A DNA stretch of 64,000 bases from Pseudomonas viridiflava (GTDB taxonomy: Bacteria; Pseudomonadota; Gammaproteobacteria; Pseudomonadales; Pseudomonadaceae), in contig NZ_UTVH01000034.1 of NCBI RefSeq assembly GCF_900585905.1, positions 558,001-622,000 on the forward strand, read 5' to 3'. Below are positions 53,708-63,122 of the stretch, in pieces. A program made the position numbers and the translations under genes. The stretch's first letter is position 1; every line of letters starts with the position of its first letter. The notes beneath the pieces were generated by a model. It searched no databases, was not told the origin of the DNA, and saw only the letters and a list, made by a program, of their open reading frames with translations.

Positions 53708-54029
53708 ATGGATATTAGCTTTATCGCTATCTCTCTTGGCAGGCTGCGCACCGTCGCACTCTCACTGGGAGAATGGAATGAATTACCTGATAGGTACTCA
53801 GTTTGATCCCCGTGTGCACAAAGATTGCACGCGAGGCTGTGGTAAAGTCTACTGGTCGCCAGTAAATAAAGAAAAAAAATTTGATAAAGTCGTGGACGAA
53901 AGTGCAGGTAAACGGTACTACATCACTTGGATCAGAGATTGTCGGTACTCGGTGCTGGTTTCTGCGGACCAGATAATAAGGTCGTGGCGGTATGAAGCGG
54001 CGAACGTGAGCGGGTGTTATGTCTTCTGA
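53694..54029 (+). CDS. Small lipoprotein coupled to the exoprotein
   Basis: A lipoprotein of 111 residues from GTG at 53694, with GGAG about seven bases upstream; the gene overlaps the exoprotein's last codons by 14 bp. MITNKWILALSLSLLAGCAP is a type II signal with lipobox LAGC. The mature part has four further Cys (DCTRGCGKVYW, RDCRYSVL, VSGCYVF), which could form two disulphides. The residue after the lipid Cys is Ala, so outer-membrane sorting is expected. The region is AT-rich like the 3' end of the exoprotein gene. The product could be an immunity lipoprotein, a tether or a surface partner. The family is not recognised. Confidence 0.75.
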   Translation: MITNKWILALSLSLLAGCAPSHSHWENGMNYLIGTQFDPRVHKDCTRGCGKVYWSPVNKEKKFDKVVDESAGKRYYITWIRDCRYSVLVSADQIIRSWRYEAANVSGCYVF

Positions 54030-54694
54030 AATGCGGAGAAATCAGTCTTGATGTTCTACCTCGCTCAGCGTTTCCCCTTAGCTCGACACTTGTTTGCGTA
54101 ATAGCAACGTTTTTTGGGGATATCAAACGCGAGACCCTAGGAAAAGCCTGTTCTATTAGTGGGTGCAACTATCTACCTGCAGTTTCAGACACCAACATGG
54201 TGCACAGTGGCTGGTAGAAGATGGCAACGCTTGGGCTTGCTGGCAGGCAGGCAATGACATGGCATGCGGTAGCGGGGCCAAAAGCGCAATGAGAAGGCTG
54301 CTAACCTTTGGCCGAGGCCCGTTATGTGTAAGCCTTGCCACCCGCCGTACTGAAACGACCATTTCATGGTTGAAAAGGCTGCTTGTCGCTGACTTGGCTG
54401 ACCGGCTGCAATGGCTGGTCCCTAGAATAAGTTATAGGCTTGCCTGCTAAAACTCGCCTTCAAGCTAAAAAGCTAGTGGATGGTATTCATCAGGTTCGAA
54501 GCCTTGGCTTGTTTACGCTAATAGTTGGGTAAAGAGTTGTTTTTCACCTTGGCATCTTCTTCAAGTCGGCGACAAATATGCACCCTAGGACCTGTTTGTT
54601 TAGGGTATACCCAAATCATCACCAGTCAAATGCCTTTTTTGTACCAGTTTAGCTGTGTTACACACCTTAATTGGCACGTTATCTAAAAACCCGC
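54030..54694. other. Non-coding interval after the TPS locus
   Basis: No convincing gene lies in this stretch; the short frames on both strands lack binding sites and typical composition. The sequence is AT-richer than the flanks. The right end contains one arm of an 11-bp inverted repeat. The interval could hold decayed remnants of earlier toxin/immunity cassettes, but nothing can be identified. Confidence 0.5.
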
Positions 54695-54707
54695 TCAAAC
54701 TGGTACA
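54640..54707. repeat. Perfect 11-bp inverted repeat, 46-bp spacing
   Basis: TGTACCAGTTT (54640-54650) and AAACTGGTACA (54697-54707) are exact inverted copies. The 68-bp unit could be a small MITE or a regulatory pair, since CTGGTAC-type sequences also occur in MocR/GntR operators. No flanking duplication is obvious. Confidence 0.5.
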
Positions 54708-54853
54708 ACTTCGTAACCCCATCTGATCAACGATGAGCGGTTGCTCGGCGTCGTTAAGCCGTCGAGTACCCATTCCTCAACAGACGTCGGAGTTTTCAGA
54801 TCATCGTGGACCGCTCCCCAATTTAAGGCACCGTTTGGCCCCTGATTATCCAA
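54695..54853 (-). CDS. Possible 52-residue small protein
   Basis: A TTG at 54853 is preceded by AGGGAGA with an eight-base spacing. It encodes MDNQGPNGALNWGAVHDDLK, then TPTSVEEWVLDGLTTPSNRS and a short end (GYEVVPV). The composition (acidic, two Trp before residue 30) looks protein-like, unlike the chance frames nearby. Its stop lies at the right arm of the 54640-54707 inverted repeat. It could be an orphan small protein or a gene fragment. Confidence 0.35.
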   Translation of the reverse strand: MDNQGPNGALNWGAVHDDLKTPTSVEEWVLDGLTTPSNRSSLIRWGYEVVPV

Positions 54854-54955
54854 CGGTCAAATCTCCCTAGATGTCGCGCTTAAACGTCCGCTCGCTAACT
54901 GCCGGAGGCACTTCATCGCTGGCATCACCTGAAGCGCTGTAGGTGTTCCGTCTAT

Positions 54956-56143
54956 CTATTCCCCGCCTTTCATCCGCCTCGCCAGCAGGTAGATCCCTAG
55001 CCCTGCCAGCGCGCAGGCTGCGCCTATATATCCGGTACTCGTCCAGCCCAGACCGGCGGTGATGGCCATGCCGCCTAGCCAGGGGCCCAGGGCGTTGGCC
55101 AGGTTGAATGCCGCGTGGTTGGACGCGGCAGCCAGGCTCGGTGCTTCGTGGGCGATGTCCATCAGGCGAATTTGCAGCGGTGCGGCCAGGGCCACCATGC
55201 TGCCTACCAGGCCGATACTCAGGATCACGCTCCACAGCGAGCCTGCGGCAAACGGGAAAAACAGCAGTACGGCCATTGACCACACCAGCAATACGCCTAC
55301 CGCACGGAACTGCAGGCGGTCGAACAGCTTGCCGCCCGCGATGTTGCCAATGATCCCGCCGACGCCGAAAGCCGCCAGGGCGAAAGGGATCCATTGTGGC
55401 TTAGCCCGAGTGACTTCCAGCATCGTCGGCGCCAGGTAGCTGAACACGCAGAACATCCCCGCGAAACCGACTGCGCCGATCGCCAGCGCCATCCACACCT
55501 GCGGTTTGGTGAAGGCGCGCAGTTCCTTGCGTGGATCGCTGCGGGGTTCATCGCGACGGTCAGGCACGTAACGCCAGACCAGCACCAGGGTGCAGATCGC
55601 TATCGCCCCGACCAGGGCAAATGCCGATCGCCAGCCGAAGTACTGACCCAGCAGCGTGGCGATGGGGTTGCCCAGCAACATCGCCAGGGTCAGGCCCATC
55701 ATCACTCTGGCCACTGCGCCTGCGCGTTTATCGCTGGGCACCATGCTGGACGCGACCACGGCGGCGATGCCGAAATAGGCGCCATGGGGCAGGCCGCTGA
55801 TGAAACGAAAGGCAATCAGGCTGCCAAATGTAGGGGTGAACGCCGTCGCCAGATTGCCTGCGGCGTACAGCGCCATCAGTAATAGCAGCAGGTGCTTGCG
55901 CAGCAGCCTGGCGCCGAGGATAGCCAGCAAAGGCGCGCCGACCATGACCCCGAGGGCATAGGCGCTAATGGCATGGCCCACTTGCGGCTCGCTCAGGTGC
56001 AGATTACTGGCGATGTCGGGCATCAACCCCATGATCGCGAATTCGCCGGTGCCAATCGCAAAGGCGCCTACGGCCATGGCGGCTTCCATTCTGGCCGCGG
56101 TGCGCGCGGGCAATAGGGGCCCGGGATTGTGTTGAATAGACAT
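54956..56143 (-). CDS. MFS transporter, DHA1/AraJ-type exporter
   Basis: A protein of 395 residues with 12 membrane helices, the normal DHA1 size. The N-terminus has FAIGTGEFAIMGLMPDIASN near residue 27, the hallmark of the AraJ/YdhP group of arabinose-efflux-type carriers. The loop 2-3 motif is LGARLLRKHLLL near 78, and LPHGAYFGIAAVVASSMVPS near 115 is also typical. It is a proton-driven exporter of small molecules. No regulator is adjacent. Confidence 0.9.
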   Translation of the reverse strand: MSIQHNPGPLLPARTAARMEAAMAVGAFAIGTGEFAIMGLMPDIASNLHLSEPQVGHAISAYALGVMVGAPLLAILGARLLRKHLLLLLMALYAAGNLATAFTPTFGSLIAFRFISGLPHGAYFGIAAVVASSMVPSDKRAGAVARVMMGLTLAMLLGNPIATLLGQYFGWRSAFALVGAIAICTLVLVWRYVPDRRDEPRSDPRKELRAFTKPQVWMALAIGAVGFAGMFCVFSYLAPTMLEVTRAKPQWIPFALAAFGVGGIIGNIAGGKLFDRLQFRAVGVLLVWSMAVLLFFPFAAGSLWSVILSIGLVGSMVALAAPLQIRLMDIAHEAPSLAAASNHAAFNLANALGPWLGGMAITAGLGWTSTGYIGAACALAGLGIYLLARRMKGGE

Positions 56144-56423
56144 GCGTTATGGGAATCTCAAGATTTGAAAATAACCGCCGATGAACCGGCCGTGACAGGT
56201 GAAGGGTTCTAGAGTTTGCCAGGACCCGGGAGTTCCGGAGATTGCACGGGTATCAGGCCGCTGCCGGAGTGGAACCTTTGACCAGTGGCGCGCGAAATGT
56301 CATTTTGCACGCCATAGATTCTGTACTGTGCCAGGCGTCCTTGAACGAACGCGCGCATCATGTATCAAAATGCACCTGAAGACGTCGCGAATCTTTTGCG
56401 CGCTTTGTAGAGGACCCTTACAT

Positions 56424-57059
56424 TTGCTCGATGCACTCCTCACGCCGCCTCGCGCTGAGCCGCAGCGTCCCCAGGTTTCCCAGGTCCTTGCCGAGCTGCG
56501 CGTAGCCACCGGGCATAATCACAGTCGGCTTGAGCGGCGTCTGCCGTTCATGTCAGCCGATCTGGACATCGCGTGGTACGGCCGGTTGATGCAGGCCTAT
56601 TACGGCTTCTATGCGCCGCTGGAGCAGCAGCTTCAACAGGTCGAACACCTTGATTCGATAATTGGCCCAACGCGTTACAAGGCTTCGGTGCTGCATCAGG
56701 ATTTGCAAGCGTTGGGGTTGTCCTGCGATCAGATCCGGCACCTGCCACGCTGTGGAAAATTGCCGGTCACTGACAACCGGCAGCAGATCATTGGCGTGCT
56801 GTACGTCATTGAAGGTGCCACGCTTGGTGGCCAGATCTTGCGGCGCAATGCCCGCGACCAACTGGGGCTCGAAGAACAGACCGGCGCTGCCTTCCTGGAT
56901 GTTTACGGCAAGGCCACCGGTGTGATGTGGAAAAGCTATCTGGCGCATCTAGCCGCAATAGATGCACCTGAAGAGCGTGCACTGGTTATTCAGGCGGCCC
57001 TGGATGTATTCGCCTGTTTTGAGGATTGGCTGGATCGGTCCGGGGTTTTGCAGCCATGA
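56424..57059 (+). CDS. bphO: Bacterial heme oxygenase (BphO)
   Basis: A protein of 211 residues from TTG at 56424, with AGAGGA nine bases upstream; the open frame extends to 56199 but the extra 75 residues are basic, atypical and outside the family length. The proximal His is in LRVATGHNHSRLERRLPF near residue 34, and the distal helix motif is VLYVIEGATLGGQILRRNAR near 130. It opens heme to biliverdin, iron and CO, giving the chromophore for phytochromes. Its stop overlaps the start of the bacteriophytochrome (ATGA), a standard bphO-bphP arrangement. Confidence 0.9.
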   Translation: MLDALLTPPRAEPQRPQVSQVLAELRVATGHNHSRLERRLPFMSADLDIAWYGRLMQAYYGFYAPLEQQLQQVEHLDSIIGPTRYKASVLHQDLQALGLSCDQIRHLPRCGKLPVTDNRQQIIGVLYVIEGATLGGQILRRNARDQLGLEEQTGAAFLDVYGKATGVMWKSYLAHLAAIDAPEERALVIQAALDVFACFEDWLDRSGVLQP

Positions 57060-59317
57060 GCAACGACGAGCAATTATTCGATCAGATGCTTGCCAACTGC
57101 GACCGTGAGCCCATCCAGATCCCGGGCGCAATCCAGCCCCATGGCGTGTTGCTGGTCATCGACGAAGCGAGCTGGCGAGTCGGGCAACTGAGTGCCAATG
57201 CCGATGTGCTGCTGGCATCCCCCGCAGCTCGGCTCGCCGGGCTGAGCATTGAACAGGTCCTTGGCCCGGGCGGCGCTGCTCAAGTACGCGAGGCAGCCAC
57301 GTTCGTGTCCCTTGACGAGGTCAATCCACTGCCAGTGCTGCTGGACGGCAGGCAGGTGGATTGCATCATGCATCGCCACGACGGCTTGCTGTTGCTTGAA
57401 TTCGAACTCCCCAATCAGCTGCCTGTCAGCGATGCGCCGTTGCTGGACCGTGGGTTGGGTCGCGCGCTGACGCGCCTGCAGGCTGCCAGAACGCTGGCTG
57501 ATCTTTACCGGATCAGTGTTGCCGAGATTCAGACGCTGACGGGTTACGACCGGGTGTTGATTTACCGGTTTGAGCAAGAAGGCCATGGTCAGGTGATCGC
57601 TGAAGCGACCCGCCCGGGCATGGAGCTTTATAACGGCCTGTTTTTCCCGGCGTCCGATATTCCGGCGCAGGCGCGGGAGTTGTACCGGGTCAACTGGCTG
57701 CGAATCATTCCTGATTCCAGTTATGTGCCGGTTCCGCTGGTGCCGCTGCTGCGTCCTGACACCGGCGAGCCGCTGGACCTGACCCATGCCTACCTGCGCA
57801 GCGTTTCGCCGATTCATTGTCAGTACATGAAAAACATGGGCACTGCATCCTCCATGAGCATTTCCCTGCTCAAGGAGGATCGCCTCTGGGGCCTGATCAG
57901 CTGTGGCAATCGCACGCCAATGGCCGTGCCGCACGCGTTGCGCGCGGCGTGTCAGGCCATCGGTCAGGTGCTGTCGATGCAGATCTCGGCGCTTCAGGAG
58001 ATCGAGGCGCAAGCCCAGCGCAACGCGAAGCAGTCTATGTTGCTGGAGCTGGCGCAGATCATGCGCGCTGCCGATGACCAGGATGTGCTCGAAGCGCTTT
58101 GCGAGTCTGCACAGCAGCTGATGGCGCTGGTGGATGCCTGCGGGGTGGCGGTGCTGGTGGGGGACAGGCTGCATCTGGCCGGTCACTGCCCGAGTGCCGA
58201 ACAAGTGGCCGCGATTTACCAGTGGGTGCGCACTCAGGCGTCTGGCGTGGTCGAATCGTCCAGTCTTGGCGCCGAGTTCCCTGACGCGCGAGGGTTCAGT
58301 GAGGTTGCCAGCGGGCTGCTCAGCTTTACCCTGCCCAAACCGGTGGACAACGCCGTCATGTGGTTTCGTCCCGAGCTCAAGCAAAGCGTCGATTGGAGCG
58401 GCGACCCGCGCAAGGTCGCGGTGCCTGCCACAGATGAGCCCGGCAGCCGGGCGCAGTTGCAGCCGCGTCAATCCTTTGCGCTGTGGCAGGAACAAGTTGA
58501 CGGCAAGGCGCGCCGTTGGGACAGCGGCGATCTGTTTGCCGCCACGGACCTGCGCCGCTCAGCCCTTGAAGTCGATCTGGCGCGCCAGGTTCTCAAGGAG
58601 CAAGAGGCCGTGCGCGCCCGGGATGAACTGGTAGCAGTGGTTTCCCATGACTTGCGCAGCCCGCTGACGATCATCGTGATGCAGTGCGGGATGATGCAAC
58701 GACTGCTGGCGGGCGACACGGGGCAGTCGTCGAAACGCATCGATTCGGCGATTGAAACCCTGCAGCGCGCCACATCGCGGATGACCAATCTGCTGGAGGA
58801 TCTGCTCGACACCGCCAAGATCGAGGCCGGGCGCTACTCCATCAGCCCGCAGGTGCTGGAAGTCAGTCAGATCTTCGAGGACAACTATTCGCTGCTGGCG
58901 CCGCTGGCGCTGAACAAACAGATTGATCTGCGTTTTGCCACCGAGCCGGATCTGCTGATCATGGCTGACCCTGAACGTCTCTTTCAGGTGCTGTCGAACC
59001 TGGTCAGCAATGCCATCAAGTTCACCCCGAAAGAGGGCAGCGTGGCGATCAGCGCGGCACGCGACGGCGCATTCGTCCGGGTGTCCATCAAAGACAGCGG
59101 GCGAGGAATTTTGCCGGAACAGTTACCTCACGTGTTCGAGCGCTATTGGCGGGTTCGCGAGGGTAATCCCAATGGCACCGGACTTGGGTTGTACATCTGC
59201 ATGGGCATCGTCAAGGCCCATGGGGGTGAATTGCATGCGACCAGCGAACCGGGGCAGGGCAGCCAGTTCGTCTTCACGATTCCGCTGGCAGGCACTGCAT
59301 CGGCAGTCTGCGATTGA
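57056..59317 (+). CDS. bphP: Bacteriophytochrome histidine kinase, partner of BphO
   Basis: A second red/far-red photoreceptor, 753 residues. Chromophore Cys is in MLANCDREPIQIPGAIQPHG near residue 15. GAF has FPASDIPAQARELYRVNWLR near 200 and the pocket His in SPIHCQYMKNM near 252. The PHY domain is followed by the kinase core: His in VAVVSHDLRSPLTIIVMQCG near 533, then NLVSNAIKFTPKEGSVAI and GTGLGLYICMGIVKAHGGEL. There is no attached receiver. It overlaps bphO by four bases and is followed by a hairpin terminator candidate. Confidence 0.95.
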   Translation: MSNDEQLFDQMLANCDREPIQIPGAIQPHGVLLVIDEASWRVGQLSANADVLLASPAARLAGLSIEQVLGPGGAAQVREAATFVSLDEVNPLPVLLDGRQVDCIMHRHDGLLLLEFELPNQLPVSDAPLLDRGLGRALTRLQAARTLADLYRISVAEIQTLTGYDRVLIYRFEQEGHGQVIAEATRPGMELYNGLFFPASDIPAQARELYRVNWLRIIPDSSYVPVPLVPLLRPDTGEPLDLTHAYLRSVSPIHCQYMKNMGTASSMSISLLKEDRLWGLISCGNRTPMAVPHALRAACQAIGQVLSMQISALQEIEAQAQRNAKQSMLLELAQIMRAADDQDVLEALCESAQQLMALVDACGVAVLVGDRLHLAGHCPSAEQVAAIYQWVRTQASGVVESSSLGAEFPDARGFSEVASGLLSFTLPKPVDNAVMWFRPELKQSVDWSGDPRKVAVPATDEPGSRAQLQPRQSFALWQEQVDGKARRWDSGDLFAATDLRRSALEVDLARQVLKEQEAVRARDELVAVVSHDLRSPLTIIVMQCGMMQRLLAGDTGQSSKRIDSAIETLQRATSRMTNLLEDLLDTAKIEAGRYSISPQVLEVSQIFEDNYSLLAPLALNKQIDLRFATEPDLLIMADPERLFQVLSNLVSNAIKFTPKEGSVAISAARDGAFVRVSIKDSGRGILPEQLPHVFERYWRVREGNPNGTGLGLYICMGIVKAHGGELHATSEPGQGSQFVFTIPLAGTASAVCD

Positions 59318-59347
59318 CCTGTCAGTCATTTATTTCCATAAATATCC

Positions 59348-59379
59348 GCGCCAGATTTGGATAACGTCTGGCGCTTGTA
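59348..59379 (+). terminator. Candidate terminator after bphP
   Basis: GCGCCAGA and TCTGGCGC form an 8-bp stem with an 11-base loop, about 30 bp after the bphP stop. The following T-tract is weak (TTGTAT), so efficiency is uncertain. Confidence 0.5.
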
Positions 59380-59484
59380 TATTCTCTGGACGTCAGACAG
59401 CTGCGGCAGCGTATCGCGGGCCAGGGGTGTGATGCTGAATCTTCGCCCGCCGTCGCGCTTTTCTCTCCGACGCAAGGAAACCCG

Positions 59485-60369
59485 ATGAGTACCGCAAGCA
59501 CGCCGCTTTCCGGCGTCAACCAGCCGCTCAAGGGCATCGCGCTCATTTTGCTGGCGACATTTCTGTTTTCCAGCCACGACACCATCTCCAAATACCTGTC
59601 CGGTTTCTATCCGATTTTCATGGTGGTGTGGGTACGTTACGTCGTGCATACGATGCTGATGGCGGGTATCTTCATGCCCTCGGCTGGCCTGCGTGTGTTG
59701 CGCACCAAGCGCCTGAAGCTGCAGATACTGCGCGCGCTGTGCCTGCTGGGCACCAGCCTGCTGTTCACCACCGCACTGATGTACATCCCGCTGGCCGAGG
59801 CCACGGCGGTCAACTTTCTTGCGCCGTTGCTGATCACCGCGTTGTCGGTGCCGCTGCTGGGCGAGCATGTCACGCGCAAGCAGTGGGCGGCGGTGCTGGT
59901 AGGCTTTGTAGGGGTCTTGATCATCGTTCACCCCGGCGGCGAGCTGTTTACCCCGGCGAGTCTGCTGCCGCTGTGTTCGGCTATGTGCTTTGCCTTCTAC
60001 CAACTGCTCACGCGCATGGTCAGTGCCCATGACAGCCCGACCACCAGCAATTTTTTTGCCGGGCTGTTCAATAGCCTGGTGATGACGGCCATGCTGCCGT
60101 TTTTCTGGACACCTCCAGAAATAAAGCATCTGCCGTTCATGCTCGCGCTGGGCACCTGTGGCATGGTTGCTCACTTGCTGCTGACCCAGGCCTTCCGCTT
60201 TGCCGCACCGGCAATGCTGGCGCCGTTCAGCTATTGCCAGATCGTATTCGCCGGATTGCTCGGCTATCTGGTTTTTGACCACGCGCCGTCCCTGAGCGCG
60301 CAATTCGGCATCGCCGTGATCTGCCTGAGCGGCCTGGCGGCTGCATGGCAGCAACGCATCCGAGGGTAG
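59485..60369 (+). CDS. EamA/DMT-family transporter
   Basis: A protein of 294 residues with ten membrane segments in two EamA repeats. The first repeat contains ALILLATFLFSSHDTISKYL and ALMYIPLAEATAVNFLAPLL near 95; the second contains FYQLLTRMVSAHDSPTTSNF and APFSYCQIVFAGLLGYLVFD near 250. Family members export amino acids, nucleobases or other metabolites; the substrate is unknown. It lies 75 bp before an aldehyde dehydrogenase on the same strand, which could mean a shared catabolic role. Confidence 0.88.
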   Translation: MSTASTPLSGVNQPLKGIALILLATFLFSSHDTISKYLSGFYPIFMVVWVRYVVHTMLMAGIFMPSAGLRVLRTKRLKLQILRALCLLGTSLLFTTALMYIPLAEATAVNFLAPLLITALSVPLLGEHVTRKQWAAVLVGFVGVLIIVHPGGELFTPASLLPLCSAMCFAFYQLLTRMVSAHDSPTTSNFFAGLFNSLVMTAMLPFFWTPPEIKHLPFMLALGTCGMVAHLLLTQAFRFAAPAMLAPFSYCQIVFAGLLGYLVFDHAPSLSAQFGIAVICLSGLAAAWQQRIRG

Positions 60370-60444
60370 GCCGCTGGCGTTGGCGCGTCGTTGCCTGACC
60401 CTCTTGAAACTTGATTCGCTCGAATGCAACTGGAGAAAATCGCT

Positions 60445-61878
60445 ATGTATCCTGATGTACAACTGTTCATCGACGGTCAATGGCAAGCGGGCCAGGACGG
60501 CCGCATCCAGGCTGTTATCGACCCTGCCACCGGGCAGCAGCTGGGCACTGTCGCTCATGCCGGCATTGTCGACCTCGATGCCGCGCTGGCCGCTGCCGAG
60601 CGTGGCTTTGCGGTGTGGCGCAATACCTCTGCCTATGATCGCTACAAGATGATGCAAAAGGCCGCGCAACTGCTGCGCGAGCGCGCTGATGCCATTGCCC
60701 GCATCATGACGCAGGAGCAGGGCAAGCCGCTGGCTGAAGCCCGCGCCGAGGTGCTCTCCGGCGCTGACGTGATTGACTGGCTGGCCGAGGAGGGCCGTCG
60801 CAGTTATGGCCGCCTTGTTCCGTCGCGCAACAAGGACGTCGAGCAGAAGGTGGTCAAGGAGCCTGTGGGCCCGGTCGCGGCGTTTACGCCCTGGAACTTC
60901 CCGATCAACCAGATCGTGCGCAAGCTGTCGTCGGCGCTGGCCGCCGGTTGCTCGATCATCATCAAGGCGCCGGAAGAAACCCCGGCATCTCCGGCAGAAC
61001 TGATTCGCGCGTTTGCCGACGCCGGTGTGCCTGCTGGTGTGATCGGCCTGGTGTATGGCGACCCTGCGCAGATTTCGTCCTACCTCATCGCCCACCCGGT
61101 CATCCGCAAAGTCACCTTCACCGGCTCGACTCCGGTGGGCAAGCAATTGGCCGCGCTGGCCGGTCAGCACATGAAGCGCGCAACCATGGAGCTTGGCGGG
61201 CACGCGCCTGCGCTGGTTTTCGATGACGCCGATCTCGATCTGGCGTCTCGGGTTCTGGCCATGGCCAAGTTCCGCAATGCCGGTCAGGTCTGCGTCTCGC
61301 CCACGCGCATACTGGTGCAGCGTAGCGTTTACGAGGCGTTCATCGAGCGCTTTGTCGGTCTGACCCGGGAGATCAAGGTCGGCAATGGTCTGGAGTCGAC
61401 CACCACCATGGGACCGGTCGCCAATGAGCGCCGCATTCCAGCCCTGCAGGCCCTGGTGCAAGACGCCACGGCGGGCGGTGCAACGCTGAATGCAGGCGGG
61501 CGCGCCATTGACGGACCGGGCTACTTCTTCGAGCCTACCGTGCTCAGCGGGCTGAACGCGAACATGCGCATCATGAACGAAGAACCGTTCGGCCCGGTGG
61601 CGCTGATCGTGCCGTTCGACACCCTGGAGCAGGCCATTGCCGAATCCAACCGCGTGCCGTTTGGCCTTGCGTCCTACGCCTTCACCCGCTCGATGAAAAC
61701 CGCTCATGCGCTGAGCACCCACATCGAAGCGGGCATGTTGTCGATCAACCATCAGGGTATCGGCCTGCCGGAAGTGCCGTTTGGTGGCATCAAGGACTCA
61801 GGCTACGGTTCCGAAGGCGGCACCGAGGCCATCGAGGCCTACCTCAATACCAAGCTGGTGACTCAGTTCAACATTTGA
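60445..61878 (+). CDS. NAD(P)-dependent aldehyde dehydrogenase, succinate-semialdehyde type
   Basis: A protein of 477 residues from the ATG at 60445 ([18 protein letters not shown]), with GGAGA seven bases upstream. Motifs: Asn in [20 protein letters not shown] near residue 150, [13 protein letters not shown] near 228, general base Glu in [18 protein letters not shown] near 249 and catalytic Cys in [17 protein letters not shown] near 283. [20 protein letters not shown] near 380 is typical. The closest group by motifs is GabD-like semialdehyde dehydrogenases, but the real substrate is not certain. It is convergent with pbpG and shares a hairpin with it. Confidence 0.92.
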   Translation: MYPDVQLFIDGQWQAGQDGRIQAVIDPATGQQLGTVAHAGIVDLDAALAAAERGFAVWRNTSAYDRYKMMQKAAQLLRERADAIARIMTQEQGKPLAEARAEVLSGADVIDWLAEEGRRSYGRLVPSRNKDVEQKVVKEPVGPVAAFTPWNFPINQIVRKLSSALAAGCSIIIKAPEETPASPAELIRAFADAGVPAGVIGLVYGDPAQISSYLIAHPVIRKVTFTGSTPVGKQLAALAGQHMKRATMELGGHAPALVFDDADLDLASRVLAMAKFRNAGQVCVSPTRILVQRSVYEAFIERFVGLTREIKVGNGLESTTTMGPVANERRIPALQALVQDATAGGATLNAGGRAIDGPGYFFEPTVLSGLNANMRIMNEEPFGPVALIVPFDTLEQAIAESNRVPFGLASYAFTRSMKTAHALSTHIEAGMLSINHQGIGLPEVPFGGIKDSGYGSEGGTEAIEAYLNTKLVTQFNI

Positions 61879-61891
61879 AGCCGGCGTAACG

Positions 61892-61933
61892 AAAATCGGC
61901 CGCGAGCTCCGTAAGGGGCTGGCGGCCGATTGC
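61892..61933. terminator. Bidirectional terminator between aldehyde dehydrogenase and pbpG
   Basis: AATCGGCCGC (61894-61903) and GCGGCCGATT (61922-61931) make a perfect 10-bp stem. A T-rich tail (ATTTTCGTT) exists on the minus strand and a weaker one (TTGCTTT) on the plus strand. Confidence 0.7.
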
Positions 61934-61954
61934 TTTGAGCTGTGCTCGGAGCGC

Positions 61955-62884
61955 TTAGTCAGCGGCCTGCAGGCCGTGCTGCTTCATCACCAGATTCTTG
62001 TCCTTCTTGTACTGCAGCGCCACTGCTGGAGGCGGGTTGCTCTTGCCGGTTTCTATCCATTGGCGAATGCGGCTGGCGTCGGCGAAGTGGGTGTACTTGC
62101 CAAATGCATCGAGAATCACCATCGACACTGGCCGGTTGGCCATGCTGGTCAGCAGCACCAGGCAATGCCCGGCCTGATTGGTGAACCCGGTCTTGGTCAG
62201 CTTGATGTCCCAATTGTTCTTGCGCACCAGGTGATCAGTGTTGCTGAAGCCCAGGCTATAGGTCGGCTTGCGGAAGGTGACGGTCTTTTCCTGCGTAGTA
62301 CTCAGCTCACTCAGCAGCGGATATTTGCGTGCGGCCAGTACCAGCTTGGTCAGGTCGCGGGCGGTGGACACGTTGTAGATCGACAGCCCGGTGGGCTCGA
62401 CGTACACCGTGTGCTTCATGCCCAGGGCCTTGGCCTTGTTGTTCATCGCCAGGATGAACGCTGCATAACCACCCGGATAACTGTGCGCGAGGCTGGCTGC
62501 GGCACGGTTCTCCGACGACATCAGGGTGATCAGCAGCATCTCCCGCCGCGGCAGCTCGCTGCCCAGTTTGACCCGGGAGAACACACCCTTCATTTCCGGG
62601 GTCTGGGAAATATTCACCGGTATGACTTCATCCATTGACTGCTTGGCGTCCAGTACTACCATGCCGGTCATCAGCTTGGTCACCGAGGCGATGGGCACAA
62701 TGACGTCGGGGTTGCTGGAATACAGGACTTTGTCGGTCTGCAGGTCGACCACCATGGCGCTGCCGGAAGCCAGGTGCAGCAGCGAAGGGTCACGATTGAG
62801 CGGGTCGCTGGCGAAAGCGCTGGTGGAAAGTGTCGGGCCTGCAAGTGCAAATAAAAGGCCCAGAAGGGGAAGACGAATGTTCAA
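61955..62884 (-). CDS. pbpG: D-alanyl-D-alanine endopeptidase (penicillin-binding protein 7)
   Basis: A protein of 309 residues from TTG at 62884 ([20 protein letters not shown]), a signal peptide cleaved after AFA; TTG at 62899 is an alternative start. Catalytic motifs of S11 peptidases are in order: SVTK in [15 protein letters not shown] near residue 66, SEN in [20 protein letters not shown] near 123 and KTG in [15 protein letters not shown] near 230. It cleaves D-Ala-meso-DAP cross-links of murein in the periplasm. No ATG start is available, which is slightly unusual. It is convergent with the aldehyde dehydrogenase. Confidence 0.9.
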   Translation of the reverse strand: MNIRLPLLGLLFALAGPTLSTSAFASDPLNRDPSLLHLASGSAMVVDLQTDKVLYSSNPDVIVPIASVTKLMTGMVVLDAKQSMDEVIPVNISQTPEMKGVFSRVKLGSELPRREMLLITLMSSENRAAASLAHSYPGGYAAFILAMNNKAKALGMKHTVYVEPTGLSIYNVSTARDLTKLVLAARKYPLLSELSTTQEKTVTFRKPTYSLGFSNTDHLVRKNNWDIKLTKTGFTNQAGHCLVLLTSMANRPVSMVILDAFGKYTHFADASRIRQWIETGKSNPPPAVALQYKKDKNLVMKQHGLQAAD

Positions 62885-63122
62885 GAGCGAGGCTCGCAAT
62901 GATAAGGGCTGTGCCTGATTGCACAGGGGCCTGTAAAAAGAGGCTGCATTTTAGGATCGGCTCCGGGCCGCTGTCGATGGGCGTTGCAGGATGTTTCATC
63001 AATAAAACGTGGGTACAGGGAGGATCGCGTCTTTTACCGACGATAGTCGTGGTATCCACCGCTGGCAGCGTTTAGCATTCCAGCCATCTAGCGCAGCGGA
63101 CACAGACCGAAGGAGTCGAGCA

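Noticed and set aside
54030..54694. An insertion sequence remnant after the lipoprotein gene
   Set aside because: Short frames were examined on both strands, but none shows transposase motifs and no terminal inverted repeats of IS size were found.
57074..58495. A 473-codon minus-strand frame opposite bphP
   Set aside because: It has the composition of a shadow frame and lies fully within the bacteriophytochrome gene, whose motifs are unambiguous.
57056..59317. A fused receiver domain on the bacteriophytochrome
   Set aside because: The protein ends right after the HATPase domain (FVFTIPLAGTASAVCD), with no receiver sequence.
59326..61752. An 808-codon open frame on the minus strand
   Set aside because: It is antisense to the DMT transporter and aldehyde dehydrogenase, which have intact family motifs. 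Its product is rich in Arg, His and Gln, as expected for a chance frame in high-GC DNA.
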